Shown: piece after piece, positions 1-9,541 of the stretch | Layout of the letters: each line of letters begins with the position of its first letter | How positions within the stretch are numbered: the stretch's first letter is position 1 | NCBI GenBank assembly: GCA_025084515.1 | Contig: JAJAGP010000432.1 | Location: 74,501 to 138,500, forward strand | DNA length: 64,000 nucleotides | Reading direction: 5' to 3' | Source: Ancistrus triradiatus | Taxonomy: Eukaryota; Chordata; Actinopteri; Siluriformes; Loricariidae | Translations under genes and position numbers: made by a program | Notes under the pieces: model-generated | What the model was told of the DNA's origin: nothing | What the model saw: only the letters and a program-made list of their open reading frames with translations | Database searches by the model: none

Positions 1-5
1 TCTTT

Positions 6-697
6 GGCTGAATCCCATTTCAGGGGCTGCATCTTTCGAAAGACACGGTCTATGAAGGTGTGTCCTTTGAAAGTTGTGTAGCCCGCAGCAAAGGCCGAAC
101 TGAAATGAGATGTCTACTCTGCCTTGGATTTCCTGTTTGTGATTTCCTGTCACAGAACCACTGTTCCTGCCCTCACTATTCAGCGCTATTCCCGCCTCCA
201 CCATATGATAAAACAGCTATAATCTTTATAAAAATGGAGCCAGAAATTTTGAGTTTAGTTTTTATGCTGTTTTTGGTTTGTCAATTATTGGAGGAGGAGA
301 CACTTCACTGCAGGCACTGGCATTCATTTTCCCCTGCAGTTTAATAAAGGTCTCGGTTTGATTCTTTCTTCCTAAAACAAACAAAAAAAAAAAACCATTG
401 CGCTTTTGCTTTTTAACATTTAGCTATTTGAGTTTTAAAATCCTTACATTTAAATAATGTATATTCCTCAGCCAACCGTTCCAATGTCCCCAACTTCCCC
501 TCACGTGCACCTTGGGATATGTTAGGTCACGAAGGACACATCAAATGCATCCTTTATTTTCAGGGAAAAGAAGGCCTCATTTGTCGGTCGCATATGAAGA
601 AGCCTTCAAAATTGGACAGCCTAGGAGCACCCCTATGACGCAATCGGTCTTCAAATGCAGCCTCCGAAGAATGCAGCCCCTGAAATGGGATTCAGCC
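6..697. mobile_element. 692-bp non-autonomous DNA transposon (MITE) with 27-bp perfect TIRs
   Basis: The first 27 bases (6-32, beginning ggctgaatcc) are repeated exactly in inverted orientation at 671-697. The element is flanked on both sides by TTT (3-5 and 698-700), which fits a 3-bp target duplication. The interior has no transposase-like reading frame, so it would depend on an enzyme supplied elsewhere. A 3-bp duplication suggests PIF/Harbinger-type integration, but TTT is not the usual TWA, so the superfamily is left open. Confidence 0.8.
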
Positions 698-700
698 TTT

Positions 701-988
701 GTCTACTTACAGTATTACTTGTTTTAATTCTTATTTTTGCAGAAATATAGCAAATAAAGAGTTCAAAAACTTTCAAGCACCACTGTAGATGGTACAGATG
801 GTTCAGCAGATCTATCTGTTAGATAAGGGATGAAAGCATTGGGTTTAGTTTCAGAACAGTGCATGCTGATGCCACAGATTTTGAATATACAGTACATATA
901 CCATTTAACGTCCATCTGATCAATGTCTGTTCGCTTTAACAGCCAAGGTCTTAAGAATCATAATAGGAAATAAAATCTCTTCTATATA
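701..988. other. Unannotated AT-rich spacer
   Basis: No gene, repeat family or regulatory motif recognised between the MITE and the Tc1 remnant. Confidence 0.5.
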
Positions 989-1511
989 CAGTACTGTGCA
1001 AAAGTCTTAGGCCACCATTAGATTAGGTATAACAACGGTATACTGACCATACATACTTATTTCTCAGTCTCTTCATTAGAATACAACCAGAAAATACAGG
1101 ACATATGTAAGCAGTATAAAAAGACTGGTGGAATAAAATCAGAAATAACAGCTTCTATTGGCTACAGTGGCAAGTATGTAATGTGACCTCCTCTTATACA
1201 ATAGCAGCATCTGGCAGCCTCATCTGGATGTCAAGTTGACCCTTCTACAGTCCAAAGAAGCTTGATCAGGAATGGTCTTTTTGGAAAAGTAGCAGCCAAG
1301 AAACGACTTTTTTTTGAAGGGCAACAAAGTAAATGCACCAAGATATACTCAAATTGACAAAGATTGGCATAAATATCAGTGGAAAAGAGTATGAAATGAA
1401 TCCAAGTTTACAATTTTTATTTTCAGTCGTTGACAGCATGTTATATACGGTCATTATACCATTGCAAAAATAATAATTCTCTTGGTGGCCTAAGACTTTT
1501 GTACAATACTG
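989..1511 (+). mobile_element. Internally deleted Tc1/mariner element with transposase remnant
   Basis: The ends (cagtactgtgcaaaagtctt at 989 and its inverted, slightly diverged counterpart ending at 1511) are terminal inverted repeats flanked by TA on both sides (987-988, 1512-1513), the Tc1/mariner target duplication. Inside, the + strand at about 1160-1430 still encodes recognisable Tc1-transposase stretches. These include a helix-turn-helix-like segment with STVQRSLIRNGL and a piece just before the first catalytic aspartate. The frame is broken and most of the DDE domain is missing. At 523 bp against about 1.3-1.6 kb for an intact Tc1, it is a deletion derivative. Confidence 0.8.
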
Positions 1512-1513
1512 TA

Positions 1514-3394
1514 CATTCGGGGTGAGGCAAAATATTGATATGGCGATGTATCCTATCATTTTATATTTATGTTATCGATATACTGGCACCAAATATAAAT
1601 ATTTCTATTTCAATGTGCAGGCACTCTAAGAAGACTCTTTCTCTAATTTGACTTGTAGGATGCAATAATTCATAACGCCACTTCATGGCGCTAATGGTAA
1701 CGCTAATGAATAGGGTAAACCTGAGCTGAATAAAAAGCTCACAAGGGAGATATACAGTGCTCCTCTGTGCACTCACTGCTGTTCCTGAAGAAGAATGTGT
1801 GTATTTGAGGAAGAATATGTCTAGGTTACATTAAACAAGTTGTTAAGTTGTTCCCAGTTTTGACCAAAATGTGTATTAAGCAGAGAAATTTGTATTTTTA
1901 TTGTTTTATTGTTTTTTTTTTTTCCCTGTAAGCTTAATTCACACAGTTTGAAAATATTATACTCAAGTCAGGCACAGTTGTTTTCTGCCTTTAGACATTT
2001 TTACCCCAGATCTGTTCTGCTTCTGCCTGTTAGCTATTTTACATTGGAATGATGATACATACAGAAATGGACAAGTTGGCAAGTATACAGTATGTTTGTT
2101 AATGTTGTGCATTGTTTCATATTGATAGTCAAATTCTGTGAAACTGACATTAGTTAATGCTTAATTAATGCTTAATTAACATGCTTCCTGCTATATGCCA
2201 GATTATAAATATTTTATCTTAAGTTACTCAAGCAATGTGATGTATCATAGAAAATTGTCTTGAAATATATCGAGGATCACAGAATCGCAGTATTGTGGCA
2301 ACGTATCATGATTATGTCACATCATGAGGTGCCCTGTGCACTTACTGTACATCACATGATTTATACATCTGAAAGACAGAAAACATGTACGAGCAAATCC
2401 TTGTGACAGAAAAGAGAATTGAATTCTTGAAAGGCAGAAAGAGCCACGATATAGGTCTACATTCTTTTTTGTTTTTGGCAAGTATTTCAAGTTTTAGAAA
2501 AGATAAGAATTGCTGTATTATACAGTACAGTACTGTACAAAACGTTTTCATATTGTGTTTTAATTAATATTAAAGTATCTAAACTACTATTTGGCTAAGA
2601 TACTGTCCAAACATCATCCATTTCAGTCAACATACTTGTAGTCTAATGACTGTTTAAAAATGTCTTTGTGACTTATGTGAAGCCCTGTGAACTCAATACA
2701 AGCATGTTTTGCTTGAAATTTTGGGTGCCCAAAAACTTTTGGTTACATAGTGTACCGTCACAGCTTGAGAGGAACATGGTGAGGAAATCCAGGTGACCAG
2801 GCCATACTGTGTACCGAGTACCAGTAAGATAATACAGATAAGGGGAAAATGTTTTAGGATGCAGCATAATGTCAGAGGAATAGTATCCATTACAAATGCA
2901 GCTGAAAAGACAGGTTAGGATAGCTAGAACAAGAATAACAATGATCAGATGGAAAAATTACTGCTTTTTTCATAGGATGATGAAGCCACATTACTTCAAA
3001 ACCACAGCTAAAAGGAGAAAAACCATCAAAACAATTATCAAATAAAGTGCAAGAAAGGTTACAGGAATGGTGAATTGCTTGATGATAGAGCCGCTGTTAA
3101 AGATAATGATGCAGCTGATTTCAGCATCTTCAGTCTCACTAATTTATGGCTTTAGGAGAACTTACACTTTGAAAATGATTAAAGACTTCCTTTGGTTGAA
3201 GGCTATTTTCTGGATAGCTTTTTTTTTGTCTTTTTTTTTTTTAAATGGCACATGAGGACAGCTTTAGTGAATGACATAAAACTAAATAATGACTGATTAT
3301 GGTGAAACTTCTCAAGCAGGCGAAGCCAGTTCTCAAGCAGTCTTCCAAGTGACCATCAGCAATAGTCCGATATTTGGACTATTTCATGTGGGAA
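1514..3394. other. Single-copy spacer, no gene seen
   Basis: AT-rich DNA with poly-T runs (about 1913, 3220 and 3232). A short iterated block of ttaatgc/ttaattaa lies near 2150-2180, and a cagtactgtac palindrome-like motif near 2525 may be a leftover Tc1 end. Short reading frames here lack recognisable domains. Confidence 0.45.
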
Positions 3395-3499
3395 AAGCAT
3401 GATTTCACCTAAATAGGTTTATCAAAAAAAAAAATTATATTATCTATTATATTATATATATTAATATTATATATTATCTATTTAGGTGAAATCATGCTT
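3395..3499. repeat. 22-bp perfect inverted repeat around an AT-rich loop
   Basis: The 22 bases at 3395-3416 (beginning aagcatgatttcacc) recur exactly inverted at 3478-3499, separated by 61 bp made almost only of A and T. The DNA can form a long hairpin or cruciform. It is followed at 3504-3540 by (TA)n and (GA)n tracts. Confidence 0.85.
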
Positions 3500-3567
3500 C
3501 ATCATATATATATATATATATATGAATGAGAGAGAGAGAGTCAGATACACAGCCACATTTTCTTATA

Positions 3568-4434
3568 CAGTGGTAGCTTCATAAGGAATAATGTAAATTG
3601 AATAAATCCGTTACAGACCCCCAGTAAATCCACACTGTATAAGGCATTATATGAAATAATGTGTTGTACAAGTGCTCCCTGATTTATGATGGGTATATGT
3701 TCCGACAAATCCATCATGTCAAATCATGTTAAATGTAACATGAACTGAGGAGTTTAACGAGTGTTTGATGTGTCATATTGGAATTGAGGATGAAGTTTCT
3801 CATTTTCCTGTCCACTTTAAATGACTGCAGTTACATTATGGTGCCTGTAGATGGAGATTCCTCCTCATGATAAGTAAATAAAGTAATGTTTAGGACACTT
3901 ACATTAATGTACAGTTGGCCAAAATCATTAACACAAAGTTTATTATACAATAAAGTGTTGAAAATTTTCAAGTAATTTAGTGAGTAATGGATTGAAAGTG
4001 TAAAACACTTACTCTTTTGGTCAGCTAACTTCAGCCCGTGTTTTGGAGCATTCAATTTCTGTTTTGCTTTCGGTTTCTTTTCGGTATGCTCTCATAAACT
4101 AACCTTTTTAGGACCCATGGAGATTTATTTGCACTGAGAATACAGTACTGTAGATGTGAAAGTAAAGAAAAACATGATAAACACAGCACAGATCTTCTCT
4201 GAGCAAGAGCTATTGTGAATCTAAATCATTGAATCACTCTGTACCGAATCGTGAATCATAAATCATGAATCGAGTTTTGGCTTAAACGAGTCACACAGCT
4301 CAACTCATGGAAGTTTAAGCAAGTGCGCTGAGCACCAAGCAACCGACAAAAACCGAGACAAATTTTTCTAGTCAAAATGTGTCAAGAATCGAATTTGATG
4401 AGTTCCAAGCTGGCTGAGAATTGTGGTACCACTG
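3568..4434. mobile_element. Mariner/Tc1-type MITE, TA target site, diverged TIRs
   Basis: The left end cagtggta at 3568 and right end taccactg at 4434 are inverted, each flanked by TA (3566-3567 and 4435-4436). The subterminal sequence at about 3588-3630 (aataaatccgttacagaccccc) resembles that of fish MITEs with cagtggtacc ends. The element is 867 bp with no coding capacity. The arms are strongly diverged beyond the first 9 bases, so it is old or composite. Confidence 0.55.
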
Positions 4435-4938
4435 TATTTAGATATTTTTCTTCAGCTATAAAATTTCAGCACCTTGACTTCATCTGAATGTCAGTTTGCA
4501 GGGCTAAAATCTCCCAGAACAGATGAGATCATGTGAAACAATGATGCAGTTTTTGAAGCCAGCACATGAGCTTCAGCTGTACTACCAAATGGAACGCACA
4601 TGCATGTTGCTATCGGCAAACTAAAATCTTCAGAACGTTACTAGAAGTCTGACAGCATGTTCTGAATTTGCTCAATGTACCGTGCACAGTTGCATGCAAG
4701 ATGTCAAAGAAAGTCCACCACACATTGTCACACTTGTGGCCATATTTCAAATCAGTCAATTGTGTTGATTTGCCCACCAACTGGAGGTTTGAATTTAATG
4801 TATTTAATAATTCAAATGTGTACTGTGAGATCAGTTGGTCGATCATGATCACTGTATTGGTCAATCCTGCTTTAGATTAAAGATCTTGTTTATGGGTCCA
4901 GCAGTGGCAGCTTGGTGAAGCCTCCATTTGAACACACA
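4435..4938. other. Spacer without recognised features
   Basis: No recognisable gene or repeat. Short overlapping reading frames near 4610-4880 on both strands lack domain signatures. Confidence 0.4.
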
Positions 4939-5125
4939 ACATTTACATTTACAGCATTTAGCAGACACTCTTACCCAGAGCGACCTTCAACTTATACAAT
5001 CTTACAATCAAGCAATTGTGGGTTAAGGGCCTCTCTCAAGGGCAGCTGGACAGAGGCGGGATTTAAATTCTGGAACTTCTGGTCCAAAGCCCAGTACCTT
5101 AACCTGTAAGCTAACACAGTCCCAC
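4939..5125 (+). repeat. Interspersed repeat (SINE-like, acatttacatttacagcattt family)
   Basis: Starts with the acatttacatttacagcattt block and continues through a gcagacactctta segment, a 'ctcaagggcagctgga' block and a 'ccttaacctgtaagcta' end. This block order is shared with repeats near 8247, 16855, 21090, 21930, 50808 and 54522 in the window. It is probably a tRNA-derived SINE or SINE-like element. Length is about 190 bp. Confidence 0.6.
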
Positions 5126-5169
5126 ACTGGAACTGTGTCAGTCCCAAATTGACACAATCTTCCTTTTAG

Positions 5170-5597
5170 TAGTGCAGAGCCTTAATCATTGCGTGTTTTA
5201 ATATATGTGATTTTCTCATTGATGGTTTTCCCACTGGAAAATGGTGTTAATCCTTCATAACCTGACCTGATCAGATTTGATTTTCTGTTCACAAGTGACA
5301 TCATCTGGGATGTCTGTGTATCCATGTTTACAAATGCAGCAAGACGACATGAGAGAAACCGAGCTACCAGAGCCGAATATGATAGTTGCAAATGCAAATT
5401 CCCTTGCTTCAGTCTGTCTGCCAATTTTAAATAATTCATCTGCATTTCCAAGCTTCAGAAGCCATTGAATTGTAGCTAATTGAGGAAACTGTGGATTGCA
5501 TTTGGCCAGCAGCAAATATCTACCCTCCATCTATTGTGTGTATGAAACAACAGTGTCTTGACACATTATGAAATAATTACAAAATGTAAACAAATAT
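5170..5597 (-). repeat. Diverged duplicated segment, copy 1 (pair with 7719-8135)
   Basis: About 375 bp from 5221 align at roughly 95-96% identity by eye with 7757-8135. Weaker similarity extends back to about 5170 and 7719. The two copies are in the same orientation about 2.5 kb apart. The segment has no terminal inverted repeats or target duplication that I can see, so local duplication and an unnamed repeat family are both possible. Confidence 0.75.
5255..5530 (-). CDS. Unidentified 91-codon ORF, possibly an exon (copy 1)
   Basis: The minus-strand frame is open for about 91 codons. It begins ATGGAGGG right after a pyrimidine-containing tract ending in ACAATAG, which could serve as a splice acceptor. 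It contains a cluster of cysteines (S-C-C-I-C-K-H) and a mixed hydrophilic composition, but I recognise no family. It is duplicated at 7793-8000. Few changes separate the copies, split evenly between silent and replacement in the shared stretch, so selection cannot be inferred. It could equally be a chance ORF inside a repeat. Confidence 0.25.
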   Translation of the reverse strand: MEGRYLLLAKCNPQFPQLATIQWLLKLGNADELFKIGRQTEAREFAFATIIFGSGSSVSLMSSCCICKHGYTDIPDDVTCEQKIKSDQVRL

Positions 5598-6107
5598 TAC
5601 AGAAAACCAGTAAAATATGCATTTTAGCCCATAACAATCAAAATGCACTTTAGCTCTGTTACATTTGGCCATGTTCTTAATGTTACATGTTTTGTGTAAA
5701 AATACTGCTCAGCTGAACTTGTCATGTATCTATTACCAAACAAAGTAACAGTAGTGTATTAAATTAATTATATAAAAAAGAGAATAATAAAGCCTACACC
5801 ACTATCTTCAGCACAGTGGAAAAAGGGACATAATCAAAGCATGTTAAAAAATACTGGTGGCTTGCTAAAAATAGAAAGCTGCAAAAATATTTATGACGAA
5901 AGTCAAAGCCAGAGTTCTTTGGTACAACACACGACTGTTTGCTGTGTGTATGTGCTGAATGTATTGCTGGGCTTCATGAATTACTGCAATAAATAGTGTC
6001 TGCTTCTCCACTTAATAATTTGAAGTGGCTCTTTTATAGTTGTAAATGTAAGATTAAAGTTTATTTCCTTGTTAACCTTGGGCAAAATCTACAACAATGG
6101 TGTTGCC
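5598..6107. other. AT-rich spacer
   Basis: No gene or repeat recognised. It ends in the 5-bp target sequence of the following solo LTR. Confidence 0.45.
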
Positions 6108-6679
6108 TGTCACACTCCACGGCAGCACGCACCGCCCCAGCCGTCTCATGGACCTATCCGGAAGCCCCACCGCGATCGGACTGATGATTACATTCAGCTG
6201 TGGGGCTTCCTACATAAGCGCGTCAGTAGAGACTTTACTCGCGGATTATTCTCCTTGCCTGCCGCGTCCCTACGCGCCTCTCCCGTCTGTCTTATCTCTG
6301 CTCTTCTCCTGTCTGTGTCGTCCATGCTCCTCCGCGTTCGTCCGTTACCTTCGTGCCTCGTATTATTCCAGGTATCGCTTGTTTGAGTTACTTCCATGGT
6401 TGGTTTTGTTTTCCACCCGTTCTACGGCTTCTGCTTTGTTTGTGTTCACACCCGTTTCCGTTTCTCACCTGTTTTCGTTTCATGCCTATTTTCCGGCTTC
6501 GGCTTAGTTTATGTTCATACCCGTTTTCTGCCTCATCCGTGTTTTCCGTTCTGCACCCGTATTCCGGCTCTGCCTGTTTTTCGTTCGCTGTGTTTCCTTT
6601 TTGTTATATATTCTATTATTAAATCCTCTTTTGAGAACCTGCGTGCATCTCGCCTTTCCGTTCCCCACCCAGCGTTACA
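6108..6679 (+). mobile_element. Solo LTR (572 bp) of a Ty3/gypsy-like retrotransposon
   Basis: Begins TGTCACAC and ends GTTACA, giving canonical TG...CA termini. It is flanked by the exact 5-bp duplication ttgcc (6103-6107 and 6680-6684). It is GC-rich at the left, pyrimidine-rich in the middle, and has an attattaaa poly(A)-signal-like motif near 6617-6626, so its transcription would run on the + strand. No internal domain flanks it, so it arose by recombination between the two LTRs of a former full element. Its internal frames are non-coding. Confidence 0.85.
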
Positions 6680-7257
6680 TTGCCAGATTTCAACTGTTGA
6701 AAAACTGGATAATAGTTGCATCTTGGTTCATTTATTCCATTTCCTTGCAGTTCATATAATCTTAACTCTAACTTCAATCCTAAAATGTCATCCTTATAAA
6801 CGAATATTATAAACACGGTTAATGCAATTATTAGGTTTATGTTATGGGTTCATTCTGAAGCCTTACAAAAAATTTGTGTATCATCTGAAACAGTTTCTCA
6901 GTCTTCTGGACTTGTTTCATTTTTACAGTATGCTTATGTATTAAAATTTAGATTAAGTATGCTCCTTTATTTTGTCTATAAAGTCAGCAAAATGTCACAT
7001 TTAGCCAGAAGGAATGACAACAGAGGTGGATGTAGGAACAGGCAGGGAAAAGTTGAATAACAAAAGGCACACTCAAATGAACAATGGGGAAATTATAAAA
7101 TGGGACTAAACAAAACACATACAAACAATACAAGCTAGCAATGCAAACAAACAAGCTAATGACACAGTGAATAAAGAGTAAAAGGCTAATGAGGCTAACA
7201 AGAGGCTAATGCAAACAACACAAAGGTTAAACAAGAACTACAGGCTAACAATATGTG

Positions 7258-7258
<1 letters not shown>
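6680..7258. other. Spacer with aacaaa/ggctaa-rich low-complexity section
   Basis: 7065-7250 is purine-rich with iterated 'gctaa' and 'caaac' words, suggesting a decayed minisatellite or retroelement tail. No gene seen. Confidence 0.35.

Positions 7259-7288
<30 letters not shown>
7259..7288. repeat. (GATA)n microsatellite
   Basis: About seven uninterrupted agat units. Confidence 0.95.
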
Positions 7289-7289
<1 letters not shown>

Positions 7290-7718
7290 AATGTATTCAT
7301 CTTGAGATAAGTTGAATAAACAACAGACTAACACACTAAGCAAAGTAAACAACCTAACAGGATCAACAGGCCTATTAAGCTAAAACCAAACACTAAACGT
7401 GGAACAGACACAAAACAGGTAAATACCAGAGCAGTGAACTGGAAGAAACACAAGCATAAGGTAAGCAAAATCATGAAATCCCACACACAGACCAAACAGG
7501 TAACAAAAGGAAGACAAAAGACCCAAGAAGGAACAAAGAAACAGAAAGTATAAATAAAGACAGGAAGTTGGCTGCAATTAGGCAGTCTGCTATGGATAGG
7601 GCAAAGGCTCAAAAGTTGGGAAGGCTATGCAGTATGACATGGGCCAAAAGAGACTGAGAACATCAGTTGATGTGGGTGCACAAACTTTTTCATACGACAG
7701 GTTCTTACATAAAAAACC

Positions 7719-8135
7719 CCTTAATAATCTGTTTCTTATCATCAGTGCATTTCTTTTTGATGGTTTTTCCACTAGAAAATGGTGTTAGTCCTTCATAACC
7801 TGACCTGATCAGATTTGATTTTCTGTTCACAAGTGACATCATCTGGGATGTCTGTGTATTCATGTTTACAAATGCAGCAAGATGACATGAGAGAAACCGA
7901 GCTACCAGAGTCGAATATGATAGTTGCAAATGCAAATTCCCTTGCTTCAGTCTGTCTGCCAATTTTAAATAATTCATCTGCATTTCCAAGCTTCAAAAGC
8001 CATTGAATTGTAGTTAATTGAGGAAAACTGTGGATTGTATTTGGCCAGCATCAAATATCTACCCTTCATCAACTGTGTGTATGAAACAACAGTGTCTTGA
8101 CACATTATGAAATAATTACAAAATTTAACCAAACA
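7719..8135 (-). repeat. Diverged duplicated segment, copy 2 (pair with 5170-5597)
   Basis: Same orientation as copy 1. The homologous minus-strand frame persists over 7793-7996. A one-base insertion in a T-run (read on the minus strand, near 8024) puts the upstream part of the copy-1 frame out of register, so this copy is truncated or a pseudo-exon. Replacement changes relative to copy 1 include two Gly to Asp/Glu substitutions. Confidence 0.7.
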
Positions 8136-8246
8136 AGGTCTGTTGTTTCAATGTTTTCCAGGAATGTATGGTAATAAAATTGATTTGTCAATAACTAAAC
8201 AAGTGTTCTGTGATTGTGATTTTTTATTTATTTAATTAACACTATT

Positions 8247-8358
8247 ACCTTTACTTTTAGTCATTTAGCAGAAACTCTTATACGTAGTAACTTACAGATA
8301 TGTTTGTATTCTTCTTAGTAGATACAGTTTTTCCTCATGCTAGAACAAATAGTCAACA
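8247..8358 (+). repeat. Interspersed repeat fragment (catttagcagaaactctta family)
   Basis: Shares block order (acattta..tttagca, then 'acttacag', then 'tagtagacatt..cctcatgctag', then 'caaatag') with 50808-50932. Both are fragments of one family related to the repeat at 4939. Confidence 0.6.
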
Positions 8359-8429
8359 GCTCAAAAACACTGCCACACTAAAAGTCTGTTAGAATTTGAT
8401 GTAGGTAACAAGTGAAAATAACCATAAAG

Positions 8430-9541
8430 TGTTACGGGGGGCCTGGGTAGGCGCACCGAAAAAAGGAGAGATAACGGACTCAAGTGCGGGGGTCTACACT
8501 TCACGACCCAAAGGAGGGAAAACGTAAAAGAAATCCCGTCACTGAGCAGGAAGGCTACTGAAGACGGCCCGTCACGGGATTCGAGGCCAGAGTCACAGTC
8601 TCCGGGGGCGGGGAAGCTACTGCTGCACCATGGATCCTGTGACCTGAAAAGAGGAAATGATGGCAATAAGCCTACGGGCAAACTAAGGAGTCGCTTTCTG
8701 GCGATCTCAAACAAAAGCGGATTATTATTAATAAGGGTAAATGCAAAAGGAAAACGAAAGGCAAAGGAAAAGGCGGGATTGAACCCGTCAGAGCTCTATA
8801 CTGAGCTAAAGGAGAAAAAAAGGCACGCACAGCACTCAGAGCGCGAGCGAGCGTTGCCTGTGTGCGTGGGAAAAGTCTCTGTGTAGAGAACTGTCTGTGT
8901 GTGTGTGGGGGGGGGGCAGCACGATGAGCACACGCCTGGCGCACGCTGAGTGTGACGAAGCTGGCTGTGTGTGTGTGTGCCTGTTGCGCTCTGTGTCAGT
9001 GCGCTGTGTGTGTGTGTGTGTGGCGAGCGACTGCGCATGTGCCCGGGGTTTCAGCGAGCCAGGCGCAATTGGCGCGTCTCTAGAACGCAAGGAACGCGTT
9101 CTAAAGTCCAGGGGAAGAAAGGCTATACTTAGCCCAGGGTGCAGTAAGCACCGGATAACGCCGGAGACAACAGGACCCGCGACAGAAGCTTACCAACGTC
9201 CCGAGAGAACGGGGAAAAGCGGAAGATGGCCGCGGGCGTCTCGGGCTGCAGAGAGACGGAGGTTAGTGGCGTTACCCCGACTTTTCCTAACCTAACCGGC
9301 TAAGGCCCTATCAGTTACCTCAAGGCTTTTGCCTTTACCACATCCCGCCTCCAGTGCGACACGGGATTACTACAATCCTTAACCATACGCAAAGGGTAAC
9401 GTCAGACAGAAAGAGCTCTCAAAACGTCGCGTGGGTAGCGAGACAGTGGCTCGGCATTAGGAAGCTCATTTTATAGGGGGCCGACCGCGGCGTTTAGTGG
9501 TCCCGCGGCGACCCCTAGGGGCGGGAATGCGCCCCCTGATA
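8430..9541 (-). repeat. Gypsy-1 3' LTR
   Basis: 1112 bp, tgttac...tgata on the + strand. It has (TG)n tracts (about 8893-8909, 8964-8980 and 9006-9022) and a minus-strand TATAAAA (9469-9475). Compared with the other LTR it lacks the cgccgaaagc block next to the predicted transcription start (near 9447-9453), so the primer-complementary sequence is destroyed in this copy. Confidence 0.93.

Noticed and set aside
2693..2890. Short secreted protein on the minus strand
   Set aside because: Two overlapping short frames with no signal peptide cleavage pattern or homology recognised.
6097..6812. Several + strand frames of 80-138 codons
   Set aside because: Phe/Cys/Ser/Val-rich frames across the pyrimidine-rich solo LTR and its flank; non-coding.
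8361..8944. Minus-strand frames of 90-117 codons at the Gypsy-1 3' LTR
   Set aside because: They lie in the R-U5 part of the LTR and recur in the other LTR with frame differences. No gene signature.
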